A stretch of DNA of 64,000 nt from assembly GCF_023093535.1 (NCBI RefSeq), contig NZ_CP095757.1:3286001-3350000 (forward strand), in the 5' to 3' direction. This DNA comes from Halovivax limisalsi (GTDB taxonomy: Archaea; Halobacteriota; Halobacteria; Halobacteriales; Natrialbaceae). How positions within the stretch are numbered: the stretch's first letter is position 1; the number at the start of each line of letters is the position of its first letter. Below are positions 32,580 through 40,863 of this stretch, piece by piece. Both the position numbers and the translations under genes were made by a program. The notes below the pieces were generated by a model, which did no database searches, was not told where the DNA came from, and saw nothing but the letters and a program-made list of their open reading frames with translations.

Positions 32580-33845
32580 GTGACGCGCCGGGGTACGCGG
32601 CTCGTCGCCATCCTCGGCCTGGCAGCGGCCCAGCTCCGGCAGCGCCCGGGCCGGACCGCACTCGCCGTCCTGGCGGTCGCGCTGGCCGTCCTCTCGGTGA
32701 CGCTGTTCGTCAGCCTCGGCGTCGGCGTCGTCTCGGTGGGGCAGGAGTCGGTCGCCGACACGAACCGGGACGTCTGGATCAGCTCCACCGCGGTCGGGGG
32801 CGAGGGCATCGAGAACTCGATCGTCGACTCCCACCGCGTCGCGGCCGACGTCACGCGACACGACGACGTCGCGGTGGCCGCGCCGGTGGGCGTGTACACG
32901 GCCTACGTCGGCGCCAGCGAGGACGAGTTACAGCCGATCACGTCGGTCGGGCTCCCCCGGACCCACGGCGGGTTCGAGTTCGAGGAGGGGTCCGGGTTCG
33001 ACGTCGACGAAGCGGCCGTCGAATCGTCGATCGATCCGAGTCCGTCGATCGTCGAGCCGACCGCACTCGACGGGGCGCGCAGCGATCCGACGGGCGTCGT
33101 CCTCGATCCGTCCCTCGCCGCGGAACTCAGTGTCGGGGCCGGCGACACGATCTACGTCGGGCCCGGTCCGGACGGAGCGGGCGCCCGCGCGGTATCGGTC
33201 GTCGGCACGGCCGATCGCTACTCGGAGTTCGTCGGGCAGCCGACGATGGTGATGCGACTGCACGAACTCCAGGGCCTCGTCGGCGCCCGGGGAGCCGACC
33301 GGGCGGCGTTCGTCACCGCCGACCTCGAACCCGGCGCGGATCCCGAAGCCGTCAGCGACGATCTCGGGGCCGACTACCCCGCCTACGACGTGAGGACGGG
33401 CGAGGAGCAGTTTCGCTCGATGCTCGCCGACCGGTCGCTCGTGATCGTCAGCGCGGCCGCGCTGGTCGGCCTGGCCATCGTCGGCGGGATCGGCCTGACG
33501 GTCAACTGCTTCGTCCTCGTCGCCTACCAGCAACGAACCGAACTCGCGGCGTTGCGGGCGATCGGCCTCGCTCGCCCGGTCCTCGCCGGACTCGTCGGGA
33601 TGCAGGGCCTGCTCATCGGCCTCCTCGGCGGCGCCGTCGCGCTCGTGGCGACCGGGCCGCTCGTCGGCCGGTTGAACGAGTTCGTCGCCTCGCTCGTCGG
33701 GTTCGACGGCTTGCTCCAGACGCCGCCGACCGTCTACGCGGCCGGCGCCCTCGTCGCCGTCGGCGTCGGCGGCGCGACGGCCCTCGTCGCGGGCTTCAGC
33801 GCGAGTCGCTACGCGAGCGTCGACCGGCTCGAGTCCGGCGGCTGA
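32580..33845 (+). CDS. Second FtsX-type ABC permease
   Basis: A 421-residue permease starting at GTG. It has TM1 (TALAVLAVALAVLSVTLFVSL), a large exterior domain (about 50-285) with GVVLDPSLAAELSVGAGDTI, and three C-terminal TMs (IVSAAALVGLAIVGGIGL, LVGMQGLLIGLLGGAVALV, VYAAGALVAVGVGGATALVAGF) around ELAALRAIGLARPVL, the typical FtsX cytoplasmic loop. It pairs with the permease upstream to form a heterodimer served by the ATPase at 30337. Confidence 0.88.
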   Translation: MTRRGTRLVAILGLAAAQLRQRPGRTALAVLAVALAVLSVTLFVSLGVGVVSVGQESVADTNRDVWISSTAVGGEGIENSIVDSHRVAADVTRHDDVAVAAPVGVYTAYVGASEDELQPITSVGLPRTHGGFEFEEGSGFDVDEAAVESSIDPSPSIVEPTALDGARSDPTGVVLDPSLAAELSVGAGDTIYVGPGPDGAGARAVSVVGTADRYSEFVGQPTMVMRLHELQGLVGARGADRAAFVTADLEPGADPEAVSDDLGADYPAYDVRTGEEQFRSMLADRSLVIVSAAALVGLAIVGGIGLTVNCFVLVAYQQRTELAALRAIGLARPVLAGLVGMQGLLIGLLGGAVALVATGPLVGRLNEFVASLVGFDGLLQTPPTVYAAGALVAVGVGGATALVAGFSASRYASVDRLESGG

Positions 33846-34012
33846 GTCGATCTGGGCGGCCCGACGGGAAGTGATCGGGCGGAAGCGCTCGATCGAATCG
33901 GGTCGCGTCGGCAACCGACCCCCGATCGGATCGGGTATCAGGTATCGCGGAGAGCGATCGGCGGGTTGCCCCAACCACCCCGTATTTGGTCGTCGCGCGT
34001 CTACGCGCTCGC

Positions 34013-34738
34013 ATGACCGAACTCCGATACCTCCCCGACGCCGACGACGTGACGACGTTCACGGCGACCGTGACCGAGGCGACCGACGAGTACGTCGTCC
34101 TCGACGGCACCTACTTCTACCCCGAGGGCGGCGGCCAGCCCGCCGACCGCGGCCGGCTCGAGTGGGACGGCGGCGGCGCAACGGTGACGAACGTCCGGAA
34201 GGATCACGGCGACGTCCGCCACGAACTCGACGGCATCGAGGGGCCCGCGCCCGAGGACGGGGACGAAATCCGGGGCGAGGTCGACGCGGAGCGTCGCGAG
34301 CGCCTGAAGCGGATGCACACGGCCCAGCACGTCGTCTCGCGGGTCGTCCTCGACGAGTACGGCGCCTCGACCGCGGGCAACCAGATCCACCCCGACCGCT
34401 CGCGCATCGACTTCGAGCCCGCCGACTTCGACGACGCGGATCTCGCGGACATCGAGCGCCGCGCGAACGAGGCGATCCAGCGCGACCTCGCCGTCACGAA
34501 GGAGAACCGGGCCCGCGACGCCGTCGAGCGCGAGGTCGACGAGGGCCGGTCGCTGCTCTCGCTCATCCCGGATCACGTCGATCCGCTCCGGGTGGTCGCG
34601 ATCGAGGACTGGGACATGTGTCCCTGCGGCGGCACCCACGTCGACCGCCTGGGCGAGATCGGCCGGATCGAACTCACGGATCGCACCTCGAAGGGCGAGA
34701 ACGTCGACCGCATCGAGTTCGTGCTCCACGACGAGTAA
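34013..34738 (+). CDS. alaX: Alanyl-tRNA editing protein AlaX
   Basis: A 241-residue trans-editing enzyme that hydrolyses Ser-tRNA(Ala) or Gly-tRNA(Ala) in the cytosol. The N-terminal beta-barrel has FYPEGGGQPADRG. The zinc-binding catalytic site is formed by HTAQH in MHTAQHVVSR and by CxxxH in MCPCGGTHVD, as in AlaRS editing domains. No aminoacylation domain is present. Start ATG 34013 gives MTELRYLPDADDVTTF, a normal N-terminus. Confidence 0.93.
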   Translation: MTELRYLPDADDVTTFTATVTEATDEYVVLDGTYFYPEGGGQPADRGRLEWDGGGATVTNVRKDHGDVRHELDGIEGPAPEDGDEIRGEVDAERRERLKRMHTAQHVVSRVVLDEYGASTAGNQIHPDRSRIDFEPADFDDADLADIERRANEAIQRDLAVTKENRARDAVEREVDEGRSLLSLIPDHVDPLRVVAIEDWDMCPCGGTHVDRLGEIGRIELTDRTSKGENVDRIEFVLHDE

Positions 34739-34873
34739 TCTCCGCCGAGTGCGGACGGCGCGCGGACACGGCTGGTCGGCAGCCGTGTCCGCATCGATCG
34801 CCGACGGTGGTGAATCGAGTCTGGCGGACGCGGATCGAGGCAGGCGAGACTCCGCCGCCCGCACCGAACGCGC

Positions 34874-35137
34874 TCAGGAATCGAGTTCGACGTCGCCGGT
34901 GCCGTCGACGGTGATCGTATAGCCGAGGTACGAGAACGTCAGTCGCATCGAGTCGTCGGCGCTCTCGACGAGCGCGTCCAGCGCCTCCGGATCGATCACG
35001 CCGAACAGCGGCGGGTCGAGCGACTCCGGATCGGTCTCTTCTCGCTCCGCCACCGTGCGGGCGATCCGATAACTCGGTGGCGAGTCGACCGAGTCGACTC
35101 GTCGACTCGAGGAGGACGTATCCATACGACCGGGCAT
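34874..35137 (-). CDS. HalOD1 output-domain protein
   Basis: An 87-residue protein whose core PPLFGVIDPEALDALVES and the following MRLTFSYLGYTITVDGTGDV match the haloarchaeal HalOD1 domain, proposed to be a signalling output module often found alone or fused to response regulators. The domain fills residues about 30-85 after a Ser-rich leader. ATG 35125 is a possible shorter start. Confidence 0.8.
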   Translation of the reverse strand: MPGRMDTSSSSRRVDSVDSPPSYRIARTVAEREETDPESLDPPLFGVIDPEALDALVESADDSMRLTFSYLGYTITVDGTGDVELDS

Positions 35138-35430
35138 TTGCTAATCGAGCAAAAACGTTCCGGGATACGGATGGTTAACCTGACAGATCGGTTCAATTGG
35201 CACGCACAAGTCCGGCCTGAAATCGAACAACTTTGCCCCATCGTGGGCGATCGAGTTCGGAGAAGCCTGAAACGGGGCGATGGCAGCGAAGGATCTGAAC
35301 CGGTACGCTCGCCGCGAAAACTCCCCCATCCGCGGGCTCCGGACCGAGCCGATTGGCCAGATCGACATCGATCCCGCGTTCGCGGCGGCGAACCGGGGAC
35401 GGCTTCGGGCCAGCGATGGCGGCGGTCCCG
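35138..35430. other. Intergenic region
   Basis: About 290 bases between the HalOD1 gene and the end of proS, both leftward. No gene or strong structure seen. AT-rich AATCGAGCAAAAACG at 35142-35156 may belong to the HalOD1 promoter. Confidence 0.4.
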
Positions 35431-36915
35431 TCAGTACGTCTTCGCGAAGTAGGCGATCTCGTCGGCCGGTTCGTCGCAGACGCCGCAGGTGGCGTCCGCG
35501 TCGGGGCGGACCGGGTCGCCGGCGGAGGCGCCGCCCTGGTTCTCCACGGGCTGCATGACGATCTCGGCGGCGATCTCCTCCTTGATGACCGTCTCGCAGG
35601 CCTCGTCGCCGCACCACGGCGTCTTCACGTAGCCGCCGTGGCGACCGATCGTCCCCAGAATCTCCTCGGGCGAATCGGCCTCGCGGACGTTCTCCTCGAG
35701 GTTCTCGGCGGCCGCGTCGTAGAGCTTCTCGAAGATCGCGTCGAGGTGGGCGTCGACGGCGTCGGCGATTCCGTCGCGGTCGGCCACTGTCTGCTCGCTG
35801 TCGGGCCGGTGAACGAGGGTGACCTCCTCGTCCTCGACCTCGTTCGGGCCGATCTCCAGCCGGAGGGGGATCCCGTTGAGCTCGTGTTCGTTGAACTTGA
35901 AGCCGGGATTGCGCTCGTCGCGGTCGTCGAGGTCGACGCGAACGCCGGCGGCCTCGAGGTCCTCGGCGATGCCCTCGGCGTACGCGAGCACGTCGTCCTT
36001 CGTGTCGGCCTGCCAGATGGGGACGACGACGACCTGCGTGGGGGCGATCGTCGGCGGGAGGACGAGCCCCTGGTCGTCGGAGTGGGTCATGATCATCGCG
36101 CCGAGCGCGCGCCAGGACAGGCCCCACGAGGTGGTGTGGGCCGTCTGCTCGTCCTCGTCCTCGTCGGCGAAGGTGATGTCGAACGCCTCGCCGAAGTGTT
36201 GGCCGAGGTGGTGACTGGTGCCGCTCTGGACGGACTTGCCGTCGGGCATCAGCGCCTCGATCGTGGTCGTCGTCTTCGCGCCGGGGAACTTGTCGTGGTC
36301 GGGTTTGCGCCCGCGGAGGACGGGGACCGCGAGGACCTCCTCGAGCGCGCGGGCGTACTGGTCGAGTCGCAGCCAGACCTCCTCCCAGGCCTCGCCCTCG
36401 GTCGCGTGGGCGGTGTGGCCCTCCTGCCAGAGGAACTCCTTCGTGCGGAAGAACGGCTTGGTCTCGGTTGCCTCCCACCGGACGACCGACGCCCACTGGT
36501 TGAGCCGCAGCGGGAGGTCGCGATGGCTGCGGATCCAGTCGGCCATGAAGGGTGCGATGATCGACTCGCTGGTCGGACGCACCGCCAGTCGCTCCTCGAG
36601 TTCCTCGTGGCCGCCGTGGGTGACCCACGCGACCTCGGGGTCGAAGCCCTCGACGATGTCCTTCTCGCGTTCGAGGAAGCTCTCCGGAATGAACAGCGGG
36701 AAGTAGGCGTTCTCGACGCCCGTCTCCTTGAACCAGCCGTCCATCGCGTCCTGGAGGTTCTCCCAGATGGCGTAGCCGCGGGGCTTCGTCACGATGAAGC
36801 CGCCCATCGGCGCGTAGTCGGCCAGTCCCGCCTTCTGGACGACCTCCGCGTACCACTCGCCGGGCTTGTGCGATTTGGACTCGGTGATCCCGAGGTCCTG
36901 CTCGTCACCACTCAT
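35431..36915 (-). CDS. proS: Prolyl-tRNA synthetase, archaeal/eukaryal type
   Basis: A 494-residue class II synthetase attaching proline to tRNA(Pro). Visible are motif 2 surroundings RPTSESIIAPFMADWIRS and RWEATETKPFFRTKEFLWQEGHTAHAT, motif 3 SWGLSWRALGAMIMTHSDDQG, an anticodon-binding domain (VVVVPIWQ onward), and the archaeal/eukaryal C-terminal zinc domain with CGDEACE and CGVCDEP, ending in AYFAKTY. The start MSGDEQDLGITESKSHKPG is at ATG 36915; the upstream open frame is not part of the family. Confidence 0.96.
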   Translation of the reverse strand: MSGDEQDLGITESKSHKPGEWYAEVVQKAGLADYAPMGGFIVTKPRGYAIWENLQDAMDGWFKETGVENAYFPLFIPESFLEREKDIVEGFDPEVAWVTHGGHEELEERLAVRPTSESIIAPFMADWIRSHRDLPLRLNQWASVVRWEATETKPFFRTKEFLWQEGHTAHATEGEAWEEVWLRLDQYARALEEVLAVPVLRGRKPDHDKFPGAKTTTTIEALMPDGKSVQSGTSHHLGQHFGEAFDITFADEDEDEQTAHTTSWGLSWRALGAMIMTHSDDQGLVLPPTIAPTQVVVVPIWQADTKDDVLAYAEGIAEDLEAAGVRVDLDDRDERNPGFKFNEHELNGIPLRLEIGPNEVEDEEVTLVHRPDSEQTVADRDGIADAVDAHLDAIFEKLYDAAAENLEENVREADSPEEILGTIGRHGGYVKTPWCGDEACETVIKEEIAAEIVMQPVENQGGASAGDPVRPDADATCGVCDEPADEIAYFAKTY

Positions 36916-37016
36916 ACCTCGAACGACAGGCACCGCGGTCTTAAACGATGCGAAGGACCGACGGGCGAACCCGGTTCTCGGTCGTCCGTCCTCGCGTCCG
37001 GCGTCACACCTAAAGG

Positions 37017-37038
37017 AGTACGTGTACAAGTACGTGTA
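37017..37038 (+). promoter_or_regulatory. Probable vapBC operator
   Basis: The decamer AGTACGTGTA occurs twice, at 37017-37026 and 37029-37038, 12 bases apart, and each GTACGTGTAC-like unit is nearly self-complementary. The second repeat runs into the vapB ATG. VapB antitoxins commonly repress their own promoter at such sites, so autoregulation is the likely function. Confidence 0.55.
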
Positions 37039-37265
37039 TGGGTACGAAGACGATCACCGTCACCGAGGAGGCCTACGAGAGCCTCGAGGCCCACAAACGC
37101 GACGACGAGAGTTTCACCGAGGCGATCCTCCGAATCACGGGCTCGGAGCGCGACGTGATGAAAGGGTTCGGATCCTGGGAGGGAGCCGACCTCCGCGGAG
37201 CGGTCGAAGGACACCGGACGGAATTCGACGCCGACCTCGAGGAGCGGGTCGATGAACTGTCTTGA
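37038..37265 (+). CDS. vapB: Antitoxin VapB
   Basis: A 75-residue protein starting MGTKTITVTEEAYESLEAHK, the short strand-helix start of archaeal VapB-type (DUF217-like) antitoxins, with DDESFTEAILRITGS next, then a C-terminal tail predicted to wrap the toxin. It overlaps the vapC start by 14 bases, so the two are co-translated. It neutralises VapC and probably represses the operon with it. Confidence 0.9.
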   Translation: MGTKTITVTEEAYESLEAHKRDDESFTEAILRITGSERDVMKGFGSWEGADLRGAVEGHRTEFDADLEERVDELS

Positions 37266-37638
37266 TACGAACGTCCTGATCGACTACCTTGAGGGGGATC
37301 CGGCAGTGGGTGCGTTCATCGAAGCGCACGAATCCGTCCCGATGTTCGCGCCGGTCCCCGCGCTGTTCGAGGTGTTCATCGGCGCTTCCCGGCTTCGGGG
37401 CGAGACGGGCATCGAGCGGGCCCGGTCGGATCTCGACTGGCTCGAGCCAGTCCCGCTGACGATCGGTGGCGCCGCCGAAGCTGCACGAATAGACGCCGAA
37501 CTCCACGCCAGCGGCGAGCCGATCGACTCGCTCGATACCCTGATCGCCGGCGTGGCCCGTGAAGCTGGTGCGACGGTCGTCACCCGAGACGGTCACTTCG
37601 AACGGGTCGAGAACCTCGACGTGGAACTGATCGACTGA
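37252..37638 (+). CDS. vapC: Toxin VapC, PIN-domain ribonuclease
   Basis: A 128-residue PIN-domain RNase. The acidic active-site residues are visible: MNCLDTNVLIDYLEG (first Asp), ALFEVFIGASRL (Glu), IDSLDTLIAGVAREAG (Asp) and VVTRDGHFERV (last Asp). Length and layout are those of intact VapC toxins, which cut tRNA or rRNA in other organisms. The pair sits between proS and a quinone oxidoreductase gene. Confidence 0.92.
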   Translation: MNCLDTNVLIDYLEGDPAVGAFIEAHESVPMFAPVPALFEVFIGASRLRGETGIERARSDLDWLEPVPLTIGGAAEAARIDAELHASGEPIDSLDTLIAGVAREAGATVVTRDGHFERVENLDVELID

Positions 37639-37816
37639 CAGACGAAGATGTGCGCTGGTCTCCACGGTGAAAGTGGCGATTTTTGCCCTCGAAGACGGAG
37701 ACTGGTGATCCAGTTTACTCGGTGAGAGTAGGTCCCCGCACCACCAACGTGTGAACTGACCCGCCGTTTCCCGACGTTCTGGACCGTTTATTGAGCCGGC
37801 TCTCGAACGACCGGCT

Positions 37817-38788
37817 ATGCGAGCAATCCAAGTGAGCGAGTACGGCGACAGCGACGTCCTCGACGTCGTCGAGCGCGAGACACCCGAACCGGGCCCGGGC
37901 GAGGTCCGCATCGCCGTCGAGGCGGCGGGGATCAACTTCGCGGACGTGATGCAACGACGCGGGCTCTACCCCGGCGGACCGGACACGCCCTACGTCCCGG
38001 GAATGGAAGCCGCGGGAAGGATCGACGCGACCGGCGAGGGGATCGATCTCGACGAGGGCGACCGCGTCGTCGCGATGCTCGGCGGTGGCGGGTACGCGGA
38101 GTACGTCACCGCGGACGCCCAGTCCATCTTTCCGATTCCGGAGGGGATGGGCTTCGAGGAGGCCGCCGGGTTTCCCGTCCAGTTCCTCACCGCGCACAAC
38201 TGCCTCTTCGAGTGGGGCGGGCTGGAGGCGGACGAGAGGGTCCTAATCCAGGCCGCCGCGGGCGGCGTCGGCACGGCCGCCGTCCAGCTGGCTTCGAACG
38301 CCGGCGCCGAGGTGTTCGGCACCGCGAGTACTCAGGAGAAGCTCGACTTCGCGGCCGAGCTGGGCTGCGATCACCCCATCCAGTACACCGAGGTCGACTT
38401 CCGCGAGGTCGTCGACGAGGAGACCCACGGCGCGGGCGTCGACCTCGTCCTCGAGAGCGTCGGCGACGACGTCTTCGATCGCAGCCTCGACGCGCTCGGC
38501 CACTTCGGGCGGCTGGTCACCTACGGGGTCGCCAGCGGCGTCCCCGCCAGCGCGGAGAACCGCCGCCTGCTGTTCGAGAACAAGCGCGTCGTCGGCTTCC
38601 ACCTCGGCCAGGCGATCGCCCACGATCCGGGTCGCGTGCTCGCCGCGGTGCCGGAACTGACGGCCGCGCTCGCCGAGGGCGAGCTCGAGGTGATCGTCAG
38701 GGAGACGTTCGCGCTCGCCGACGCAGCCGACGCCCACCAGTTCATCGAGGACCGAGAGAGTCACGGCAAAGTCGTCCTCGTGCCCTGA
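37817..38788 (+). CDS. Zinc-independent NADPH:quinone oxidoreductase
   Basis: A 323-residue medium-chain dehydrogenase/reductase. It has a GroES-like domain beginning MRAIQVSEYGDSDVLDVVE with AAGINFADVMQRRGLYPGG, a Rossmann domain with the motif AAAGGVGTAAVQLA (NADPH binding), and DLVLESVGDDVF. The zinc-ligand cysteines of alcohol dehydrogenases are absent, which places it in the quinone oxidoreductase (QOR/crystallin) group. Cytosolic. Confidence 0.9.
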   Translation: MRAIQVSEYGDSDVLDVVERETPEPGPGEVRIAVEAAGINFADVMQRRGLYPGGPDTPYVPGMEAAGRIDATGEGIDLDEGDRVVAMLGGGGYAEYVTADAQSIFPIPEGMGFEEAAGFPVQFLTAHNCLFEWGGLEADERVLIQAAAGGVGTAAVQLASNAGAEVFGTASTQEKLDFAAELGCDHPIQYTEVDFREVVDEETHGAGVDLVLESVGDDVFDRSLDALGHFGRLVTYGVASGVPASAENRRLLFENKRVVGFHLGQAIAHDPGRVLAAVPELTAALAEGELEVIVRETFALADAADAHQFIEDRESHGKVVLVP

Positions 38789-38815
38789 AGCGGCCGGTTC
38801 GAAACGGAAACCGGT

Positions 38816-39316
38816 CTACGACATGTCGACGTCCCACGTCAGGTCGTGATCGACGAACTCGGCCTCGTCCAGGGGGGCGCCGCCCTCGAAGTGGAAGGTT
38901 CCCCGGACCGACTTTCCGTCGAGGACGCCGGGCAACCAGAGGTGGTCGTCGTCCCACATGCGGTCGTAGGGCACCTCGTCGATCGCGAACCACGCGGGTC
39001 TGGCCTCCTCGGTGGGACCGGGTTCGCCCTCGAAGCGGTCCGTCCGGTAGACGTGACAGTCGATCTGCGGATCGCCGTCCAGGTAGAATTGCAGGCGGCC
39101 GACGCGCTCGAGGGCGGGCGAATCGACGTCGATGTCGACCTCCTCGCGAACCTCGCGGATCGCACACTCGCGCAGCGACTCGCCGGGTTCGCGCTTGCCG
39201 CCGGGGCCGTTGTACCAGCCGGCGCCGAGCCCGCGTTGCTTCTCGATCAGTAACACCTCGCCGTCGCGCACGACGAAACAGAGCGTCCCCTCCGTCACCG
39301 AATCCCAGTCGGCCAT
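38816..39316 (-). CDS. NUDIX hydrolase (8-oxo-dGTP diphosphatase-like)
   Basis: A 166-residue MutT-like enzyme. The NUDIX box is GKREPGESLRECAIREVREE followed by VDI, matching Gx5Ex7REUxEE with the usual final glycine replaced by aspartate. The start region WDSVTEGTLCFVVRDGEVLLIEK and a later MWDDDHLWLPGVLDGKSV segment resemble MTH1/MutT-type 8-oxo-dGTP diphosphatases. Start ATG 39316 is preferred over the in-frame upstream ATG 39433. Confidence 0.88.
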   Translation of the reverse strand: MADWDSVTEGTLCFVVRDGEVLLIEKQRGLGAGWYNGPGGKREPGESLRECAIREVREEVDIDVDSPALERVGRLQFYLDGDPQIDCHVYRTDRFEGEPGPTEEARPAWFAIDEVPYDRMWDDDHLWLPGVLDGKSVRGTFHFEGGAPLDEAEFVDHDLTWDVDMS

Positions 39317-39474
39317 CACCGCCACATTCGAGCGACGGCGGAAAAACGCCGGGAAACCGGTCGATTCCGATCGCTCGGCACAGCCACCGTACGCGATGCC
39401 CTGGTCGGCCGGCGACCGGTCGAATATGGCCACCTGCGGAAGGCCTTTTATCCGGGCCCCTGAAGGGATCAGGT

Positions 39475-39879
39475 ATGGAAGACATTTTCGTCGCCCGACT
39501 CATGTCGACCGACGTCTACACCGTCTCGCCCGACACCCTCGTCGAGGACGCCGCCCGGGCCATGCGCGAGCGGGAGATCGGCTCCGTCGTGGTCGTCGAC
39601 GAGCGAAACGCGATCGAGGGGATCCTCACCTCGACCGACTTCGTCGACATCGTCGCAGAGCGCAAACCCAAAGATGAGACGCCGGTCTCGGCGTACATGA
39701 CCGCGAACGTCACCACCGCCAGCGCCCAGCAATCGGTCCGCGAGGTCGCCGCCATCCTCACCGACGAAGGGGTCCACCACCTGCCGATCGTCGACGACGA
39801 CGAAGGCGTCATCGGCATGGTCTCGACCTCGGACCTCGCGGCGTACCTCTCCGAACGCGAACGCCCGTCCGCCGTCTGA
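39475..39879 (+). CDS. Two-CBS-domain protein
   Basis: A 134-residue protein made of a CBS pair. CBS1 is VYTVSPDTLVEDAARAMRE...GSVVVVDERNAIEGILTSTD; CBS2 is VTTASAQQSVREVAAILTD...HHLPIVDDDEGVIGMVSTSD. Stand-alone CBS pairs bind adenosine nucleotides or S-adenosylmethionine and act as sensors. ATG 39475 follows an AT-poor leader; the long upstream open frame is a shadow of the antisense genes. Confidence 0.92.
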   Translation: MEDIFVARLMSTDVYTVSPDTLVEDAARAMREREIGSVVVVDERNAIEGILTSTDFVDIVAERKPKDETPVSAYMTANVTTASAQQSVREVAAILTDEGVHHLPIVDDDEGVIGMVSTSDLAAYLSERERPSAV

Positions 39880-39924
39880 GGACGGAACCCGAACCGACCA
39901 GGGAGAGTCCGGATCGACGAGCGC

Positions 39925-40524
39925 TCACTGGTATGGGCCGATCGCATCCGCGACCGACGGCAGATCGCCACCCTCGTAGCGAACCGTCTCCCAGCCGACG
40001 GCGCGAGCGCCGTCGACGTCGGCGTCGCCGTCCCCGACCATGAGATACGCGTCCGCACTCGTCGCGGCTTCGACCGCCCGAAAGGGCGCCGGGTCGGGTT
40101 TGTGCGCGCCGACCTCGTAGGAGGTAACGACCGCGTCGAACGGGGCGAGCAGGTCGTGGGCGCGTAGCTTGGCCCGCTGCCAGTCGCCGACGCCGTTCGT
40201 ACACACCGCGAGTTCTGAGTCGGCTCCCAGCCGGTCGAGTGCCGCGAATGTGCCAGGGGGCGGTTCGAACCGCTCGATCTCGGCTTCGAGCAGCGCGTCG
40301 GCGAACGCCCCGGGGTCCGGCCCGCCGTCGATCGTCGCGACGGCCGCCTCGACCGGCGACGGGTCGAACGATTCGAACGCCTCGAAGAAGGCCGTATCGT
40401 ACGTTTCGAACCAGTCGTCGTCGACGAACCCTGTCGTCGTCTCGAACGCCGCGGTGAGAACCTCAGCGTACGAACCCGACGGGCGGAGGAGCGTTCCGTC
40501 GAGATCGAAGACGATCGCGCGCAT
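39925..40524 (-). CDS. HAD-superfamily hydrolase
   Basis: A 199-residue haloacid-dehalogenase-type phosphatase. Motif I is IVFDLDGTLLRP with the nucleophile Asp, motif II LAVCTNGVGD, motif III the lysine in VGAHKPDPAPF, and motif IV MVGDGDADVDGA. A helical cap lies between motifs I and II (subfamily IA-like). The substrate is not predictable; phosphoglycolate-like small phosphates are usual. Start ATG 40524 places motif I at residue 3. Confidence 0.9.
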   Translation of the reverse strand: MRAIVFDLDGTLLRPSGSYAEVLTAAFETTTGFVDDDWFETYDTAFFEAFESFDPSPVEAAVATIDGGPDPGAFADALLEAEIERFEPPPGTFAALDRLGADSELAVCTNGVGDWQRAKLRAHDLLAPFDAVVTSYEVGAHKPDPAPFRAVEAATSADAYLMVGDGDADVDGARAVGWETVRYEGGDLPSVADAIGPYQ

Positions 40525-40863
40525 GGCGAAGCACGGCGCCCGGACCACCGTAAATACGCCGAATTTGACTCTGGCGAAGCCGGCGCCGGACGATGTCGAT
40601 CTACCGCTACTGATGAGGGGAACGGGTACTGAAGCCGGGTTCGAGCAGAACTGGAACCGGCCCAGGACAGACCGTTCGAATGTAACCGCACGTATCGGAT
40701 CCGCTATCAACCGAAAGTACCGGCAGCTACGTATCGATTATCCCCATACAGTTCCGGGAGAATTTAGAACGATGCCGCATTCTGATGAACGGATGGACGA
40801 ACCGAAAATTACAATACCCTATCAACATTCTACCGAAATGTAGCGCATGGACGGAGGAAATTA
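40525..40863. promoter_or_regulatory. Promoter and leader of eCIS operon
   Basis: No gene in 339 bases between the HAD gene and the sheath gene. AT-rich stretches (AAAATTACAATACCC at 40805-40819) could hold the promoter. A Shine-Dalgarno-like GGAGGA lies 5 bases before the sheath ATG, so the operon's first gene is translated from a leadered mRNA, unlike the many leaderless genes in this window. Confidence 0.5.

Noticed and set aside
38212-39879. A 555-codon frame ending in the CBS protein
   Set aside because: Everything before ATG 39475 is Arg/Gly-rich shadow of the oxidoreductase gene and of the NUDIX gene on the opposite strand. The CBS domains start just after 39475.
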